From positions 1,488,001 through 1,552,000 of the forward strand of contig NC_090968.1 of NCBI RefSeq assembly GCF_040807025.1: a DNA stretch of 64,000 bases, written 5' to 3'. The number at the start of each line of letters is the position of its first letter. The first letter of the stretch is position 1. Both the position numbers and the translations under genes were made by a program. The stretch is from Struthio camelus (taxonomy: Eukaryota > Chordata > Aves > Struthioniformes > Struthionidae). Shown one piece after another: positions 40,096-52,865 of the stretch. The notes below the pieces were generated by a model. That model had not been told where the DNA came from. It made no database searches and worked only from the letters and a program-made list of their open reading frames with translations.

Positions 40096-41300
40096 CCCGC
40101 TCAACCTCACGCCCCCAGCCCCACAACCCAGCCCCACGCCTCAGGTCCCAGCCCCAAAACTGGACCCCATCATCCCCAGCCCCACACCTCCCAGCTCAGC
40201 CCCACATCCCCAGCCCCACACCTCCCAGCCCCACGCCTCCCAGCTCAGCCCCACATCCCCAGCCCCACATCTCCCAGCTCAGCCCCACATCCCAGCCCCA
40301 CACCTCCCAGCTCAGCCCCACATCCCCAGCCCCACATCCCAGCCCCACACCTCCCAGCTCAGCCCCACATCTCCCAGCTCAGCCCTACATCCCCAGCCCC
40401 ACACCTCCCAGCCCCACGCCTCCCAGCTCAGCCCCACATCCCAGCCCCACGCCTCCCAGCTCAGCCCCACATCCCCAGCCCCACATCCCAGCCCCACACC
40501 TCCCAGCTCAGCCCCACATCCCCAGCCCCACACCTCCCAGCCCCACGCCTCCCAGCTCAGCCCCACATCTCCCAGCTCAGCCCCGCATCCCAGCCCCACA
40601 TTCCCAGCCCCACATCTCCCAGCTCAACCCCACATCCCCAGCCCCATGCTTCAGGTCCCAGCCCCAAAACTGGACCCTATCATCCCCAGCCCCACATCTC
40701 CCAGCTCAGCCCCACATCCCCAGCCCCACACCTCCCAGCCCCACGCTTCCCATCGCAGCCCCACAACCCAGCCCCACACCTCAGGTCCCAGCCCCAAAAC
40801 TGGACCCCATCATCCCCAGCCCCACACCTCCCAGCCCCACGCCTCCCAGCTCAACCCCACATCCCCAGCCCCACACCTCAGGTCCCAGCCCCAAAACTGG
40901 ACCCCATCATCCCAGCCCCACATCTCCCAGCTCAGCCCCACATCCCCAGCCCCACATTTCCTAGTTCAGCCCCACATCTGCAGCCCCACGCCTCCCAGCT
41001 CAGCCCCACAACCCCAGCCCCACGCCTCCCAGCTCAGCCCCACAACCCCAGCCCCACATCTCCCAGCTCAGCCCCACATCCCCAGCCCCACATTTCCTAG
41101 TTCAGCCCCACATCTGCAGCCCCATACCTCCCAGCTCAGCCCCACATCTCCCAGCTCAGCCCCACATCTGCAGCCCCACATCTCCCAGCTCAGCCCCACA
41201 TCTGCAGCCCCACGCCTCCCACCTCAGCCCCACACCTCCCACCTCAGCCCCACATCTGCAGCCCCATGCCTCCCATCGCAGCCCCACAACCCCAGTCCGA
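40096..41300 (+). repeat. AGCCCCACA-type minisatellite between ZMIZ2 and PPIA
   Basis: About 1.2 kb of 13-22-bp units built from CAGCCCCACATCCC and CTCCCAGCTCAGCCCCACA. A longer marker, TCAGGTCCCAGCCCCAAAAC followed by TGGACC, recurs near 40141, 40649, 40781 and 40880, so higher-order duplication has occurred. The 3' part carries a CATCTGCAGCCCC variant. The array ends about 290 bp before the first PPIA CCAAT box. Its open frames (S/P/H/Q-rich) are artefacts of the repeat. Confidence 0.95.
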
Positions 41301-41584
41301 GACCCCCCGGCCCAGCCCCGACCCCGGGTCCGCATCCACCACGCGCACCCCACATCCCCGCCCCGCCCCACACTGCCTGCCCCCCATCCCGGCCCCACAC
41401 TCCGCCCCCCCCAGCCCCTATTGCCCCCCCCAGGCCCCCGCTCCGCACCCCCACCCCCCCTTACCCGCCACCGCGCATGCGCGCCCCTCCCTGCACACCC
41501 GGCGGGCCCGCGCGAGCCCCGCGCCCCGCCCACCGCCGCCTCCCCCGCTTCGCCCCCTCCTCTCCTTTTCTCTTTTCAATGAGG

Positions 41585-41795
41585 CGTCGCCGATTGGTCG
41601 CCTGCCCCGTCGCTCCGTGACGACGCGAGCTTCCATTGGCCAGAGCCGCGCGGGAGGCGGGGCGCCCACCGCCGTATATAAGGGCGGCGGGCGGCCGCTC
41701 TCTTTCCGCTGCGCCGCGTTCGTCGCCGAGGACCCGTCGCCGCCGCACCGAGCTCCGCTCCCTCCTTCCCCCCTCCCGCCGCTGCGCCTCCCGCC
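41585..41795 (+). promoter_or_regulatory. PPIA: PPIA core promoter and 5' UTR
   Basis: Two inverted CCAAT boxes (ATTGG at 41593-41597 and 41635-41639), a CRE-half TGACG at 41618-41622, a GC box GAGGCGGGGCG at about 41654 and a TATA box TATATAAG at 41675-41682 are in a typical order. Initiation is expected near 41705, giving a 5' UTR of about 90 nt that starts in pyrimidine-rich CTCTTTCCGC. This is a strong housekeeping promoter with both a TATA box and a CpG island. The ATG context is CCGCCATGG. Confidence 0.9.
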
Positions 41796-45224
<3,429 letters not shown>

Positions 45225-45230
45225 AAGCAA

Positions 45231-45236
45231 AATAAA
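45231..45236 (+). terminator. PPIA: PPIA proximal poly(A) signal AATAAA
   Basis: AATAAA starts only seven bases after the PPIA stop codon, within GCAAAATAAAACCTG. It is followed by TGTTGTCTTAATG, a plausible U/GU-rich downstream element. Use of this site would leave an unusually short 3' UTR of roughly 30 nt. Confidence 0.6.
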
Positions 45237-45407
45237 ACCTGTTGTCTTAATGACCAACCATTCCTTCTGTAGCCCGGGCTAGCGTGCACCCTGGTGCAAC
45301 TCGGCCCCTGTAATCCTTGTGCTCCTGACTTACTGCTGCGTTTCTATTGGGTTTCATTCCCCCACATTGACAGTCTAGCAGGACTGCAGAGTTAACGTTT
45401 ATGAGTA

Positions 45408-45413
45408 AATAAA
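45408..45413 (+). terminator. PPIA: PPIA distal poly(A) signal AATAAA
   Basis: A second AATAAA in GAGTAAATAAAATGAG lies about 184 bp after the stop and is followed by a GT/T-rich stretch (GGTTTTCTTGTTTCC). It gives a normal-length 3' UTR and is probably the main site. Confidence 0.8.
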
Positions 45414-45429
45414 ATGAGTTAAACCACAA

Positions 45430-46835
45430 CGAAGCTTCCTGGTTTTCTTGTTTCCTCCTCCCTGGAGCAATGTGCAGCCTGGCTGGGAGGTGGGTGGTTA
45501 ATGGGCCGCAGGAGTCCCATGAAACTGTTGGCCTTGCTGGCCTTTCGGTGAGGCTTTTCCGAGTGCTGGAGTGTGACAGGGTGGTGGCAGGGGCTTGTTT
45601 CCATATAAACCCTCTTAGGGCCACTTGTGGATGAATGGGTGAGTGCTGGGATGGCATGAGACACCTTTAAGGGTGGGTGGCTGAGCCAGGAGGGTGGTGT
45701 CACCCTTCTGTGGGGCCATCACCCATCTGATGCAGGCTTTTAGGGGGTGGTGAGACCTGTATCTGCAGTCATCCATCTCCTTGCTTCCCCAAAAGCCTTT
45801 TTGTTGTGTTATTTTGGCACAGCTGGTTGTGTTAGGCTTGCTCCCTGCAGGTTTTGGGGGTAGCTGGGGAGGGAGAGCTCCATCCCGGCTTTGCTGTTGA
45901 GCATGCTGCTTCCTGCCTGGGTGACAGGGCAGGAGAGGCAGGTCGGGGCATGCTGTGCCTCTGCTCATGGGTGCCAATCTCCTGGAGAGGCCCAAGCTGT
46001 GGGGTGGGAGACCTGCGGGGGTAGTTTTTGGAGGTGCACACAGCTGTGTCTCTGGTGTTGCTTGAGGCTGCACCCCTGGGTGCTGTCCTGTCTGGCTGCA
46101 CCCTTGTGCTTAGGGGCATGTCCCTGGGTGCTGCTTGGGGCTGAGCCACCTGTGGCTCTTGGGCAGATGTGGCTCAGAGGAGCTGAGTCATGGCATCCGG
46201 GGCTGTTCCTGTGCACTGGCGCTTGCTGTGTCCCCAGCAGGAGGAAGGACATGGCTGTGGTGCTCTGGCAGGATGCAGCCCCTTCCTGGCCAAACTGAGG
46301 CCTTCCTGCCTCACCGACGCTGCCAGAGACCCACATGCTCTGTGGGAGCGAGTCCAGGGCGTGGAGAGCAGCTTTGGGCTGTCAGTGGCTCCCCAGCACC
46401 TTCTCCTCGCCTCATGCCCACTCCTGCAGCAACCTGGCTGTGTGGCACACCAGGCCCTCAGTAGGGTTCAGAGTGAACGTGCTCCATGTGGCGGCACTGT
46501 GGGTGCAGGCTGCCAGCAGGGTCAGGCAGCTGGTCCAGCCGGGGCGTCCCCAGCACGGCACCGATCCCCGGAGGGGATTTGCCAGCAGTGACGTAAGGGG
46601 CCCCGGTGTCCGGGGCTGGGTCTCTGGGCCTATTTCAGCTGGGGGGGGGGGGGGGTGAGCGGATATCCCCCCTCCCTGACTGGGGTGGCAGGGATTGACA
46701 TTTGGGATGAGCTGGGGGGGGCACCCTCACCTTCGGGTGCCTTGCGGGCCTGTGCCACCAGGTGGCATTTGAGATCGCTCATCTGGGCTGTACAGGGAGC
46801 CCTGGTGGGGGGGAGGTTTGGGGTCTGGATTTGGG
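45430..46835. other. PPIA-PGAM2 intergenic, first part
   Basis: Unique sequence of moderate GC. A loose CTGGGTGCTG-type repetition is visible around 46075-46150 and a G run near 46640-46655. TGACGTAA, a CRE-like octamer, is at 46589-46596. No exon or RNA gene is recognised. Confidence 0.5.
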
Positions 46836-47335
46836 GGGGCCCAGAGATGTCCAGGTACTATGGGAGGCCCAGTTTGGGAGGGGGGGTCTGAGTGGTTCCA
46901 GTTTGGGAGGGGTACTGGTTTGTAGTACCCCAGTAGTACCAAGTTTAGGGGGGATCCCAGTGGTCCCAGTTCAGGGGGTGCTGGTTTGGAAGGGAGTCTC
47001 AGGGCTCCCAGTTTGAGAAATCCTACAAGGACCCAGTTCAGGGTTGTCCCAGTTTGGAGTAGTCCAGTGTGTGTGTGAGGGGGTGCCAGTGGTCCCAGTT
47101 TGGGGTAGTCCTGGGTTTGGGTTGGTCCCAGTCTGCGGGGATCTGAGTTTGGGGAGTCCCACTAGTCCCAGTTTGGGTTAGTCCTGAGTTTGGGAGGTCC
47201 CAGTGGCCCCAGTTTGGGGGGTGTCCAGGTTTGGGGGGGATCCGAGTGCTCCCAGTTTGGGCCACTCCCATTCAGGGGGCTCCCAGCACCCCCAGTCTGG
47301 GACATCCCAGCACTCCCTGCTCGGGGTGGGGGTGG
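46836..47335 (+). repeat. CCCAGTTTGGGG-type minisatellite
   Basis: About 15-20 degenerate units of roughly 25-35 bp are built on TCCCAGTTTGGG and GGTCCCAGTGGTCCCAGTTT. They run from the GGCCCAGTTTGGGAGG near 46868 to the CCCAGTCTGGG near 47290. The array abuts the tetranucleotide array that starts about 10 bp later. Minus-strand frames read Thr/Pro/Asn-rich low-complexity sequence and are not genes. Confidence 0.85.
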
Positions 47336-47351
47336 GGAATCCCCAGTGCTG

Positions 47352-48405
47352 CTCTCTGTCCGTCCATCTGTCCATCTGCCCATCTAGCTGACTGTCCAGC
47401 CGTCTGTCCGTCCATGTGTCTGTCTGTCCATCTGTCTGCCTATCCGGCTGTCTGTCTGTCCATCCATCTGTCTGTCCAATTGCCTGTCCATCCCTCCAGC
47501 TGTCTTTCCGTCTGTCTGTATGTTTGTCTGTCCATTCGTCCATCCGTCTGTCCATCCATCTGTCCATCCCTCTGTCTGTCCATCTGTCCACCCGTCCATC
47601 GAGCCATCTGTCTGTCCGTCCATCCATCTATCCAGCCATCCGTCCATCTGTCCATCTGCCCATCCATCCATCCATCCAGCTGTCTGTCTGTCCATCTAGC
47701 CATCTGTCCATCCATCTGTCCATCTGTTTGTCCGTCCAGCCGTCCATCTGTCCATCTGACCGCCTGTCCATCCCTCTGTCCATCTGTCCATCTGTCTGCC
47801 CACCCGTCCATCCATCCGTCTGCCCATCCAGTTGTCCGTCCGTCCGACTGCCCACCCGTCCGTCTGTCTGCCCATCCGTCCGCCCGTCCAGCCGTCTATC
47901 GTTCCGTCTGTCCGTCCAGCTGTCCGTCCAGCCATCCGTCTGTCCGTCTGTAGTTCCGTCCGCCCGTCCAGCCGTCTGTCGTTCCGTCTGTCCATCCAGC
48001 TATCCATCCAGCCGTCCGTCTGTCCGTCTGCCCGTCCGTCCGCCCGTCCAGCCATCTGTCGTTCCGTCTGTCCGTCCAGCCGTCCGTCCGTCCGTCTGTC
48101 CAGCCGTCTGTCGTTCCGTCTGTCCGTCCAGCTATCCATCCAGCCGCCCGTCTGTCCGCCCGTCCAGCCGTCTGTCGTTCCGTCTGTCCATCCAGCTATC
48201 CATCCAGCCGTCCGTCTGTCCGTCTGCCCGTCCGTCCGCCCGTCCAGCCATCTGTCATTCCGTCTGTCCGTCCAGCCGTCCGTCCGTCCGTCTGTCCAGC
48301 CGTCTGTCGTTCCGTCTGTCCGTCCAGCTATCCATCCAGCCGCCCGTCTGTCCGCCCGTCCAGCCGTCTGTCGTTCCGTCTGTCTGTCCAGCTGTCCGTC
48401 CGCCC
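47352..48405 (+). repeat. (CTGT/CCGT/CCAT)n tetranucleotide satellite with 196-bp higher-order unit, just upstream of PGAM2
   Basis: Over a kilobase of 4-bp words of the form CYRT (CTGT, CCGT, CCAT, CAGC) gives an unbroken pyrimidine-rich tract. The first half is mostly CTGTCCATC. The second half carries a marker GTCGTTCCGTCTGTC near 48061, 48113, 48177, 48257 (as GTCATTCC), 48309 and 48373. The spacing 52/64/80/52/64 shows a 196-bp segment duplicated in tandem. The array ends about 60 bp before the PGAM2 TATA box. Long Ser/Pro/Cys- or Trp/Asp/Gly-rich frames are by-products of the 4-bp period. Confidence 0.95.
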
Positions 48406-48419
48406 GCCCTGGCGCCCGT

Positions 48420-48520
48420 CCCGAGGCGGCCGGGCCCGAGGGCTATTTCCATCCGAGCCGGACGGCTATAAAAGGGGCCGGCGGCGGCGGCGGGGGCGGC
48501 GGCGGCGGGGCAGCGGGGCC
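48420..48520 (+). promoter_or_regulatory. PGAM2: PGAM2 core promoter
   Basis: A TATA box TATAAAAG at 48467-48474 lies 54 bp before the ATG, so the 5' UTR should be only about 20-25 nt, made of GGC repeats. The upstream GGCTATTTCC at 48441 is AT-rich but is not a convincing MEF2 or CArG box. The muscle-type elements expected for PGAM2 are therefore not evident in the ~60 bp left between the TATA box and the satellite. The start context GGGGCCATGG is strong. Confidence 0.8.
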
Positions 48521-51366
48521 ATGGCCACCCACCGGCTGGTGCTGGTGCGGCACGGCGAGAGCACGTGGAACCAGGAGAACCGCTTCTGCGGCTGGTTCGA
48601 CGCCGAGCTCAGCGAGCGGGGCCGCGAGGAGGCGCGCCGCGGCGCCGCCGCCATCGCCGCCGCCGGCCTGGCCTTCGACGTCTGCTACACCTCGGTGCTC
48701 AAGCGCGCCGTGCGCACCCTCTGGCTCATCCTCGACGCCACCGACCAGATGTGGGTGCCCGTGGTGCGCAGCTGGCGCCTCAACGAGCGCCACTACGGCG
48801 GCCTCACCGGCCTCGACAAGGCGCAGACGGCCGCCCAGCACGGCGAGGAGCAGGTCAAGGTGTGGCGGCGCTCCTTCGACGTGCCCCCGCCGCCCATGGG
48901 CGAGCAGCACCCCTACTACCAGGTCATCAGCAAGGTGGGTGGCTTCCCCCCCCCGCAGCCCTGCCTGCACCCCCCTGCACCCTCCCTGCACCCGTGTCTG
49001 CACCCGCAGCCCTGCCTGCACCCATGTCTGCACCCCCCCGCACCCCCCTGCACCCCCTGCACCCATGTCTGCTCCCCCTGCACCCGTGTCTGCACCCGCA
49101 GCCCTGCCTGCACCCCCTGCACCCCCCCTGCACCCCCCTGCACCCCCTGCACCCATGTCCGCTCCCCCTGCACCTGTGTCTGCACCCGCAGCCCTGCCTG
49201 CACCCCCTGCACCCCCCCTGCACCCCCCTGCACTGCCTGCACCCATGTCTGCTCCCCCTGCACCTGTGTCTGCACCCGCAGCCCTGCCTGCACCCCCTGC
49301 ACCCCCCCTGCACCCCTGTCTGCTCCCCCTGCACCCATGTCTGTTCCTGCAGCCCTGCCTGCACCCCCCTGCACCCCCCCTGCACCCCCCTGCACCCCCT
49401 GCACCCATGTCTGCTCCCCCTGCACCCGTGTCTGCACCCGCAGCCCTGCCTGCACCCCCTGCACCCCCCCTGCACCCATGTCTGCTCCCCCTGCACCCGT
49501 GTCTGTTCCTGCAGCCCTGCCTGCACCCCCTGCACCCCCCCTGCACCCATGTCTGCTCCCCTGCACCCCCCCTGCACCTGCAGCCCTGCCTGCACCCCCC
49601 CTGCACCTCCCTGCACCCGTGTCTGCACCCCCCGTAAGCCCCCAACACCTGTGTCTGCACCCACAGCCCTGCCTGCACCCCCAGCACCCGTGTCTGCAAC
49701 CCCCTGTAACCCCCCCGCAGCCCTATCTGCACCCGCAGCCCTGCCTGCGCCCCCCCACAACCCCCGCTGCACCCGTGTCTGCACCCGTAGCCCTGCCTGC
49801 ACCCCCCACACCCATGTCTGCACCCGTGTCTGCACCCATATCCTGCCTGAGCACCCCCTGCACCACTGCCTGCACCCCCAGCGGTGTCTGCACCCCCCCA
49901 GCCCCCATATCCTGCCTGCACCCGTCTCTGCACCCTACATGCAATCCTGCCTGCAGCCCCACGTGCCCCCACGTGCCCCCACAACCCCACTCGCACCCTG
50001 TCCCCCCCCCACAGCCACATCAGGCCATGGGGACAGGAAGGGACGTGAGGGGACAGGGACATGGAGGAATGGGAACGCAAGGGAATGAGGATGGGGGGGC
50101 TTGAGGGCATGGGGGGACACGGGGGGATATGGGGACATGGGGGGATGTGGGGCGATATAGGGACACGGGGGGACATGGAGGGAACAGGGATGGGGGGACA
50201 TGGGATATGGGGACATGGGGGGAACGTGGACATGAGGGGACATGGGGGGATATGGGGACATGGGGGGAACATGGACATGGAGGGACACGGGGGGTCATGG
50301 GGAACATGGGGGGATATGGGGACACAGACTGATATGGGGGGACACGGAGGGAACAGGGATTGGGGACATGGGGGGAACATGGACATGGGGGACATGGGGG
50401 ATAGGGGGACATGGAGGGATAAGGGGGGACACGGAGGGAACAGAGATGGGGGACACGGGAATGGGGACGTGGGAGCACGTGAGATATGGGGACATGGGGG
50501 GGATGTGGACACGGGGGGACACGGGGGGATATGAGGACATGGGGGGACGTGGGGAGATATCGGGACATGGGAGGGACACGGCAGGAACAGGGATAGGAGA
50601 CATGGGGACAGGAGGGGAACGTGGACACGGGGCGACACGGAGGGAAGGGGACGAGGGGAGAGAGGGGGACAGCAGGAGGGTAACGGGGCGGCACGGTGAC
50701 CCCCCCCCCAGGACCGGCGCTACGCCGAGCTCAAGCCCGGCGAGCTGCCCAGCTGCGAGAGCCTCAAGGACACCATCGCCCGGGCTCTGCCCTTCTGGAA
50801 CGAGCACATCGTGCCCCAGATCAAGGCCGGCAAGCGGGTGCTCATCGCCGCGCACGGCAACAGCCTCCGCGGCATCGTCAAGCACCTCGAAGGTGGGTGC
50901 CAGCCACCCTGCCGGCGGCCCCCGCGGGTGCTGGGTCTCCGTTCCCCCTGCCGCTGAAGGTCAAGGCTATTTCCAGCTCCTCTGGCCTTTCCTCTTTCCC
51001 GGCCGGCTCAGGTTTCCCCCCTCCCCGAAGCCGGTTGGGTTGCGTTGGGTTGGGTCAGGTTGGGTTGGGTCGGGTTGCGTTGGGTTGGGTCAGGTTGGGT
51101 TGGGTCGGGTTGGGTTGGGTTGGGGGGGGGATCTGGGCGTCCCCACCGACCACCGGCTTGACGCGCACGTCCCTGTCCCCCAACGCCGCGCCGCAGGGAT
51201 GTCGGACGCGGCCATCATGGAGCTCAACCTGCCCACGGGCATCCCCATCGTCTACGAGCTGGACGCGGCGCTGAAACCCACCAAGCCCATGCAGTTCCTG
51301 GGCGACGAGGAGACCGTGCGCAAGGCCATGGAGGCCGTGGCCGCCCAGGGCAAGGTCAAGAAGTGA
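48521..51366 (+). CDS. PGAM2: Phosphoglycerate mutase 2 (muscle), complete
   Basis: This is the glycolytic, 2,3-bisphosphoglycerate-dependent mutase that interconverts 3- and 2-phosphoglycerate in the cytosol of muscle. Three exons: 48521-48934, 50712-50892 and 51197-51366 (TGA 51364-51366). The phases agree and give 254 residues (human PGAM2 has 253). The catalytic phosphohistidine is His11 in RHGESTWN. The acid/base Glu is in [12 protein letters not shown]. The second catalytic His is in [18 protein letters not shown] at the N-terminus and [19 protein letters not shown]-like sequence favour PGAM2 over PGAM1 (MAAYKLV, LTEDQLP). Codons are strikingly GC-rich at third positions. Both introns are made largely of tandem repeats. 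Without splicing, the exon 1 frame stays open through most of intron 1 (to 50104). Confidence 0.97.
48950..50000 (+). repeat. CTGCACCC minisatellite in PGAM2 intron 1
   Basis: C-rich units of CTGCACCCCCCTGCACCCATG and TCTGCTCCCCCTGCACC-type recur. A marker GCAGCCCTGCCTGCACCC is seen near 49008, 49098, 49188, 49278, 49349, 49440, 49511 and 49580. A 90-bp higher-order unit and ~70-bp shortened versions, each lacking about 20 bp, therefore alternate. The array becomes degenerate after 49640. No strand of it is likely to encode protein. Confidence 0.95.
50035..50695 (+). repeat. GGGGACATGG minisatellite in PGAM2 intron 1
   Basis: About 650 bp of 10-14-bp purine-rich units such as GGGGACATGGGG, GGGGGGATATGG and GGGACACGGGG end about 20 bp before the exon 2 acceptor (CCCCCCCCCAG). 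It follows directly on the C-rich array, so the base skew of the intron flips from C-rich to G-rich at about 50 kb. Multiple G runs make quadruplex formation in the transcript plausible. Confidence 0.95.
51033..51131 (+). repeat. (GGGTT)n telomere-like short array in PGAM2 intron 2
   Basis: About 90 bp of GGGTT/GGGTC/GCGTT pentamers contain a 35-bp unit repeated from 51040 and 51075, ending in a G run. It resembles but is not the vertebrate telomere hexamer (TTAGGG). Runs of G3 separated by two bases are a textbook G-quadruplex pattern on the RNA-like strand. Confidence 0.9.
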
Positions 51367-51430
51367 CCGCCCACGAGGGGTGCCCGTGGCCGTGTCCCTG
51401 TCCCCCTTTTTCCCCCTTCCCCCTCCCCAA

Positions 51431-51436
51431 AATAAA
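51431..51436 (+). terminator. PGAM2: PGAM2 poly(A) signal AATAAA
   Basis: AATAAA lies in CCCAAAATAAAGGCTGG, 65 bp after the PGAM2 stop, giving a short 3' UTR of about 85 nt. A GT-rich segment (CACTGTCTGGCTG) follows. The next minisatellite begins about 50 bp later. Confidence 0.9.
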
Positions 51437-51484
51437 GGCTGGCTGGGCCCCACCGCGTCCCACTGTCTGGCTGCCGCTGGGGTG

Positions 51485-52865
51485 GGCCCACGCGGTGCTC
51501 CACTGCTGGGGGGGCTGGGGGAGGTCCCACTGGCTCTCTTGGGGGACTAGGGGGTCCCACTGGCACTATCGGGGGGTTAGGGGGTCCCACTAGGTCTCTT
51601 GGGGGGGCTGGAGGGGTCCCATTGGCACTATTGGGGTCTGGGGAGAATCCCACTGGCTCTCTTAGGGGGCTGGGGGGTCCCACTGGCACTATTGGGGGAC
51701 TGGGGGGTCACACTGGGTCTCTTGGGGACCTGGGGGGGGCTCATTGGCATTATTGGGGGGCTGAGGGATCCCACTGGGTCTCTTAGGGGGGCTGGGGGGT
51801 CCCACTGGCACTATCGGGGGGTTAGGGGGTCTCACTAGGTATCTTGGGGGGCTTGGGGGTCCCATTGGCACTATTGGGGGGCTGGAGGGGGACCCATTGG
51901 CACTATTGGGGGGGTTGAGGGGGCTGGGGGAGGTCCCATTGGCACTATCAGGGGGCTGGGGGGGTCTCATTGCCATTATTGGGGGCTGGGGGGTCCCACT
52001 GGCTCTCTTGGTGGGTCTGGGGGGTCCCATTGCCTCTATTAGGGGCTGGAGGTCCCACTGGCTTTCTTGGGGGGGGCTGGGGGGTCCTATTGTCTCTCTT
52101 GTGGGCCTAGGGGGTCCCATTGGCATTATTGGGGGGTTGGGGGAGTCCTACTGGGTCTCTTGGGGGGACTGAGGGGTCCCATTGGCTCTACTGGGAGGCT
52201 AGGGGGTCCCACTGGCTCTCTTGGAGGGGCTGGGGGGGTCCCATTGGCTCTATTGAGGGGCTGGGGGGTCCCACTGGCACTATTGGGGGGCTGGGGGGGT
52301 CACATTGGGTCTCTTGGGGGCCTGGGGGGTCCCACTGGCACTATTGGGGGGCTGGCGGGGTCACGTTGGGTCTCTTGGGGGGCTGGGGGGTCCCACTGGC
52401 ACTATTGGGGGGTTAGGGGGTCCCACTAGGTATCTTGGAGGCTGGGGGGGTCCCATTGGCACTATTGGGGGGCTGGGGGGGTCACATTGGGTCTCTTGGG
52501 GGGCTGGGGGGTCCCACTGGCACTATTGGGGGGTTAGGGGGTCCCACTACGTATCTTGGAGGCTGGGGGGGTCCCACTGGCACTATTGGGGGGCTGGGGG
52601 GGTCACATTGGGTCTCTTGGGGGGCTGGGGGGTCCCACTGGCACTATTGGGGGGCTGGGGGGGTCACATTGGGTCTCTTGGGGGCCTGGGGGGTCCCACT
52701 GGCACTATTGGGGGGCTGGCGGGGTCACGTTGGGTCTCTTGGGGGGCTGGGGGGTCCCACTGGCACTATCGGGGGGTTAGGGGGTCCCACTAGGTATCTT
52801 GGAGGCTGGGGGGGTCCCATTGGCACTATTGGGGGGCTGGGGGGGGCTCAGGCGGCACTGGGGGG
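51485..52865 (+). repeat. Minisatellite, ~60.5-bp unit, between PGAM2 and NUDCD3
   Basis: About 22 units are made of two ~30-bp halves: GGGGTCCCACTGGCACTATT plus GGGGGGCTGG, and GGGTCACATTGGGTCTCTTG plus GGGGGCTGG. GGCACTATT recurs at 52276, 52337, 52398, 52458, 52519, 52579, 52640, 52701, 52762 and 52822. The 3' two thirds are more uniform than the start, which suggests recent expansion at that end. Frames reading Gly/Trp/Leu-rich repeats are not coding. Confidence 0.95.

Noticed and set aside
39835-41620. 421- and 566-codon Ser/Pro/His-rich frames before PPIA
   Set aside because: These are direct translations of the AGCCCCACA array, open in three frames at once, with no codon bias or conserved domain.
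46589-46596. Isolated CRE-like TGACGTAA upstream of PGAM2
   Set aside because: A single octamer nearly 2 kb from the start with no accompanying elements is weak evidence of function.
47231-48471. Cys/Pro/Ser-rich frames on + and Trp/Asp/Gly-rich frames on - before PGAM2
   Set aside because: A tetranucleotide repeat reads the same 4-residue pattern in all three frames. It resembles a metallothionein- or silk-like protein only by chance.
48443-50638. 731-codon minus-strand frame antisense to PGAM2
   Set aside because: It covers both intron 1 arrays and exon 1 in antisense. Composition is Gly/Cys/Gln then Pro/His, purely repeat-derived.
51033-51131. Interstitial telomere
   Set aside because: The unit is GGGTT with GGGTC and GCGTT variants, not TTAGGG, so it is a local pentamer array.
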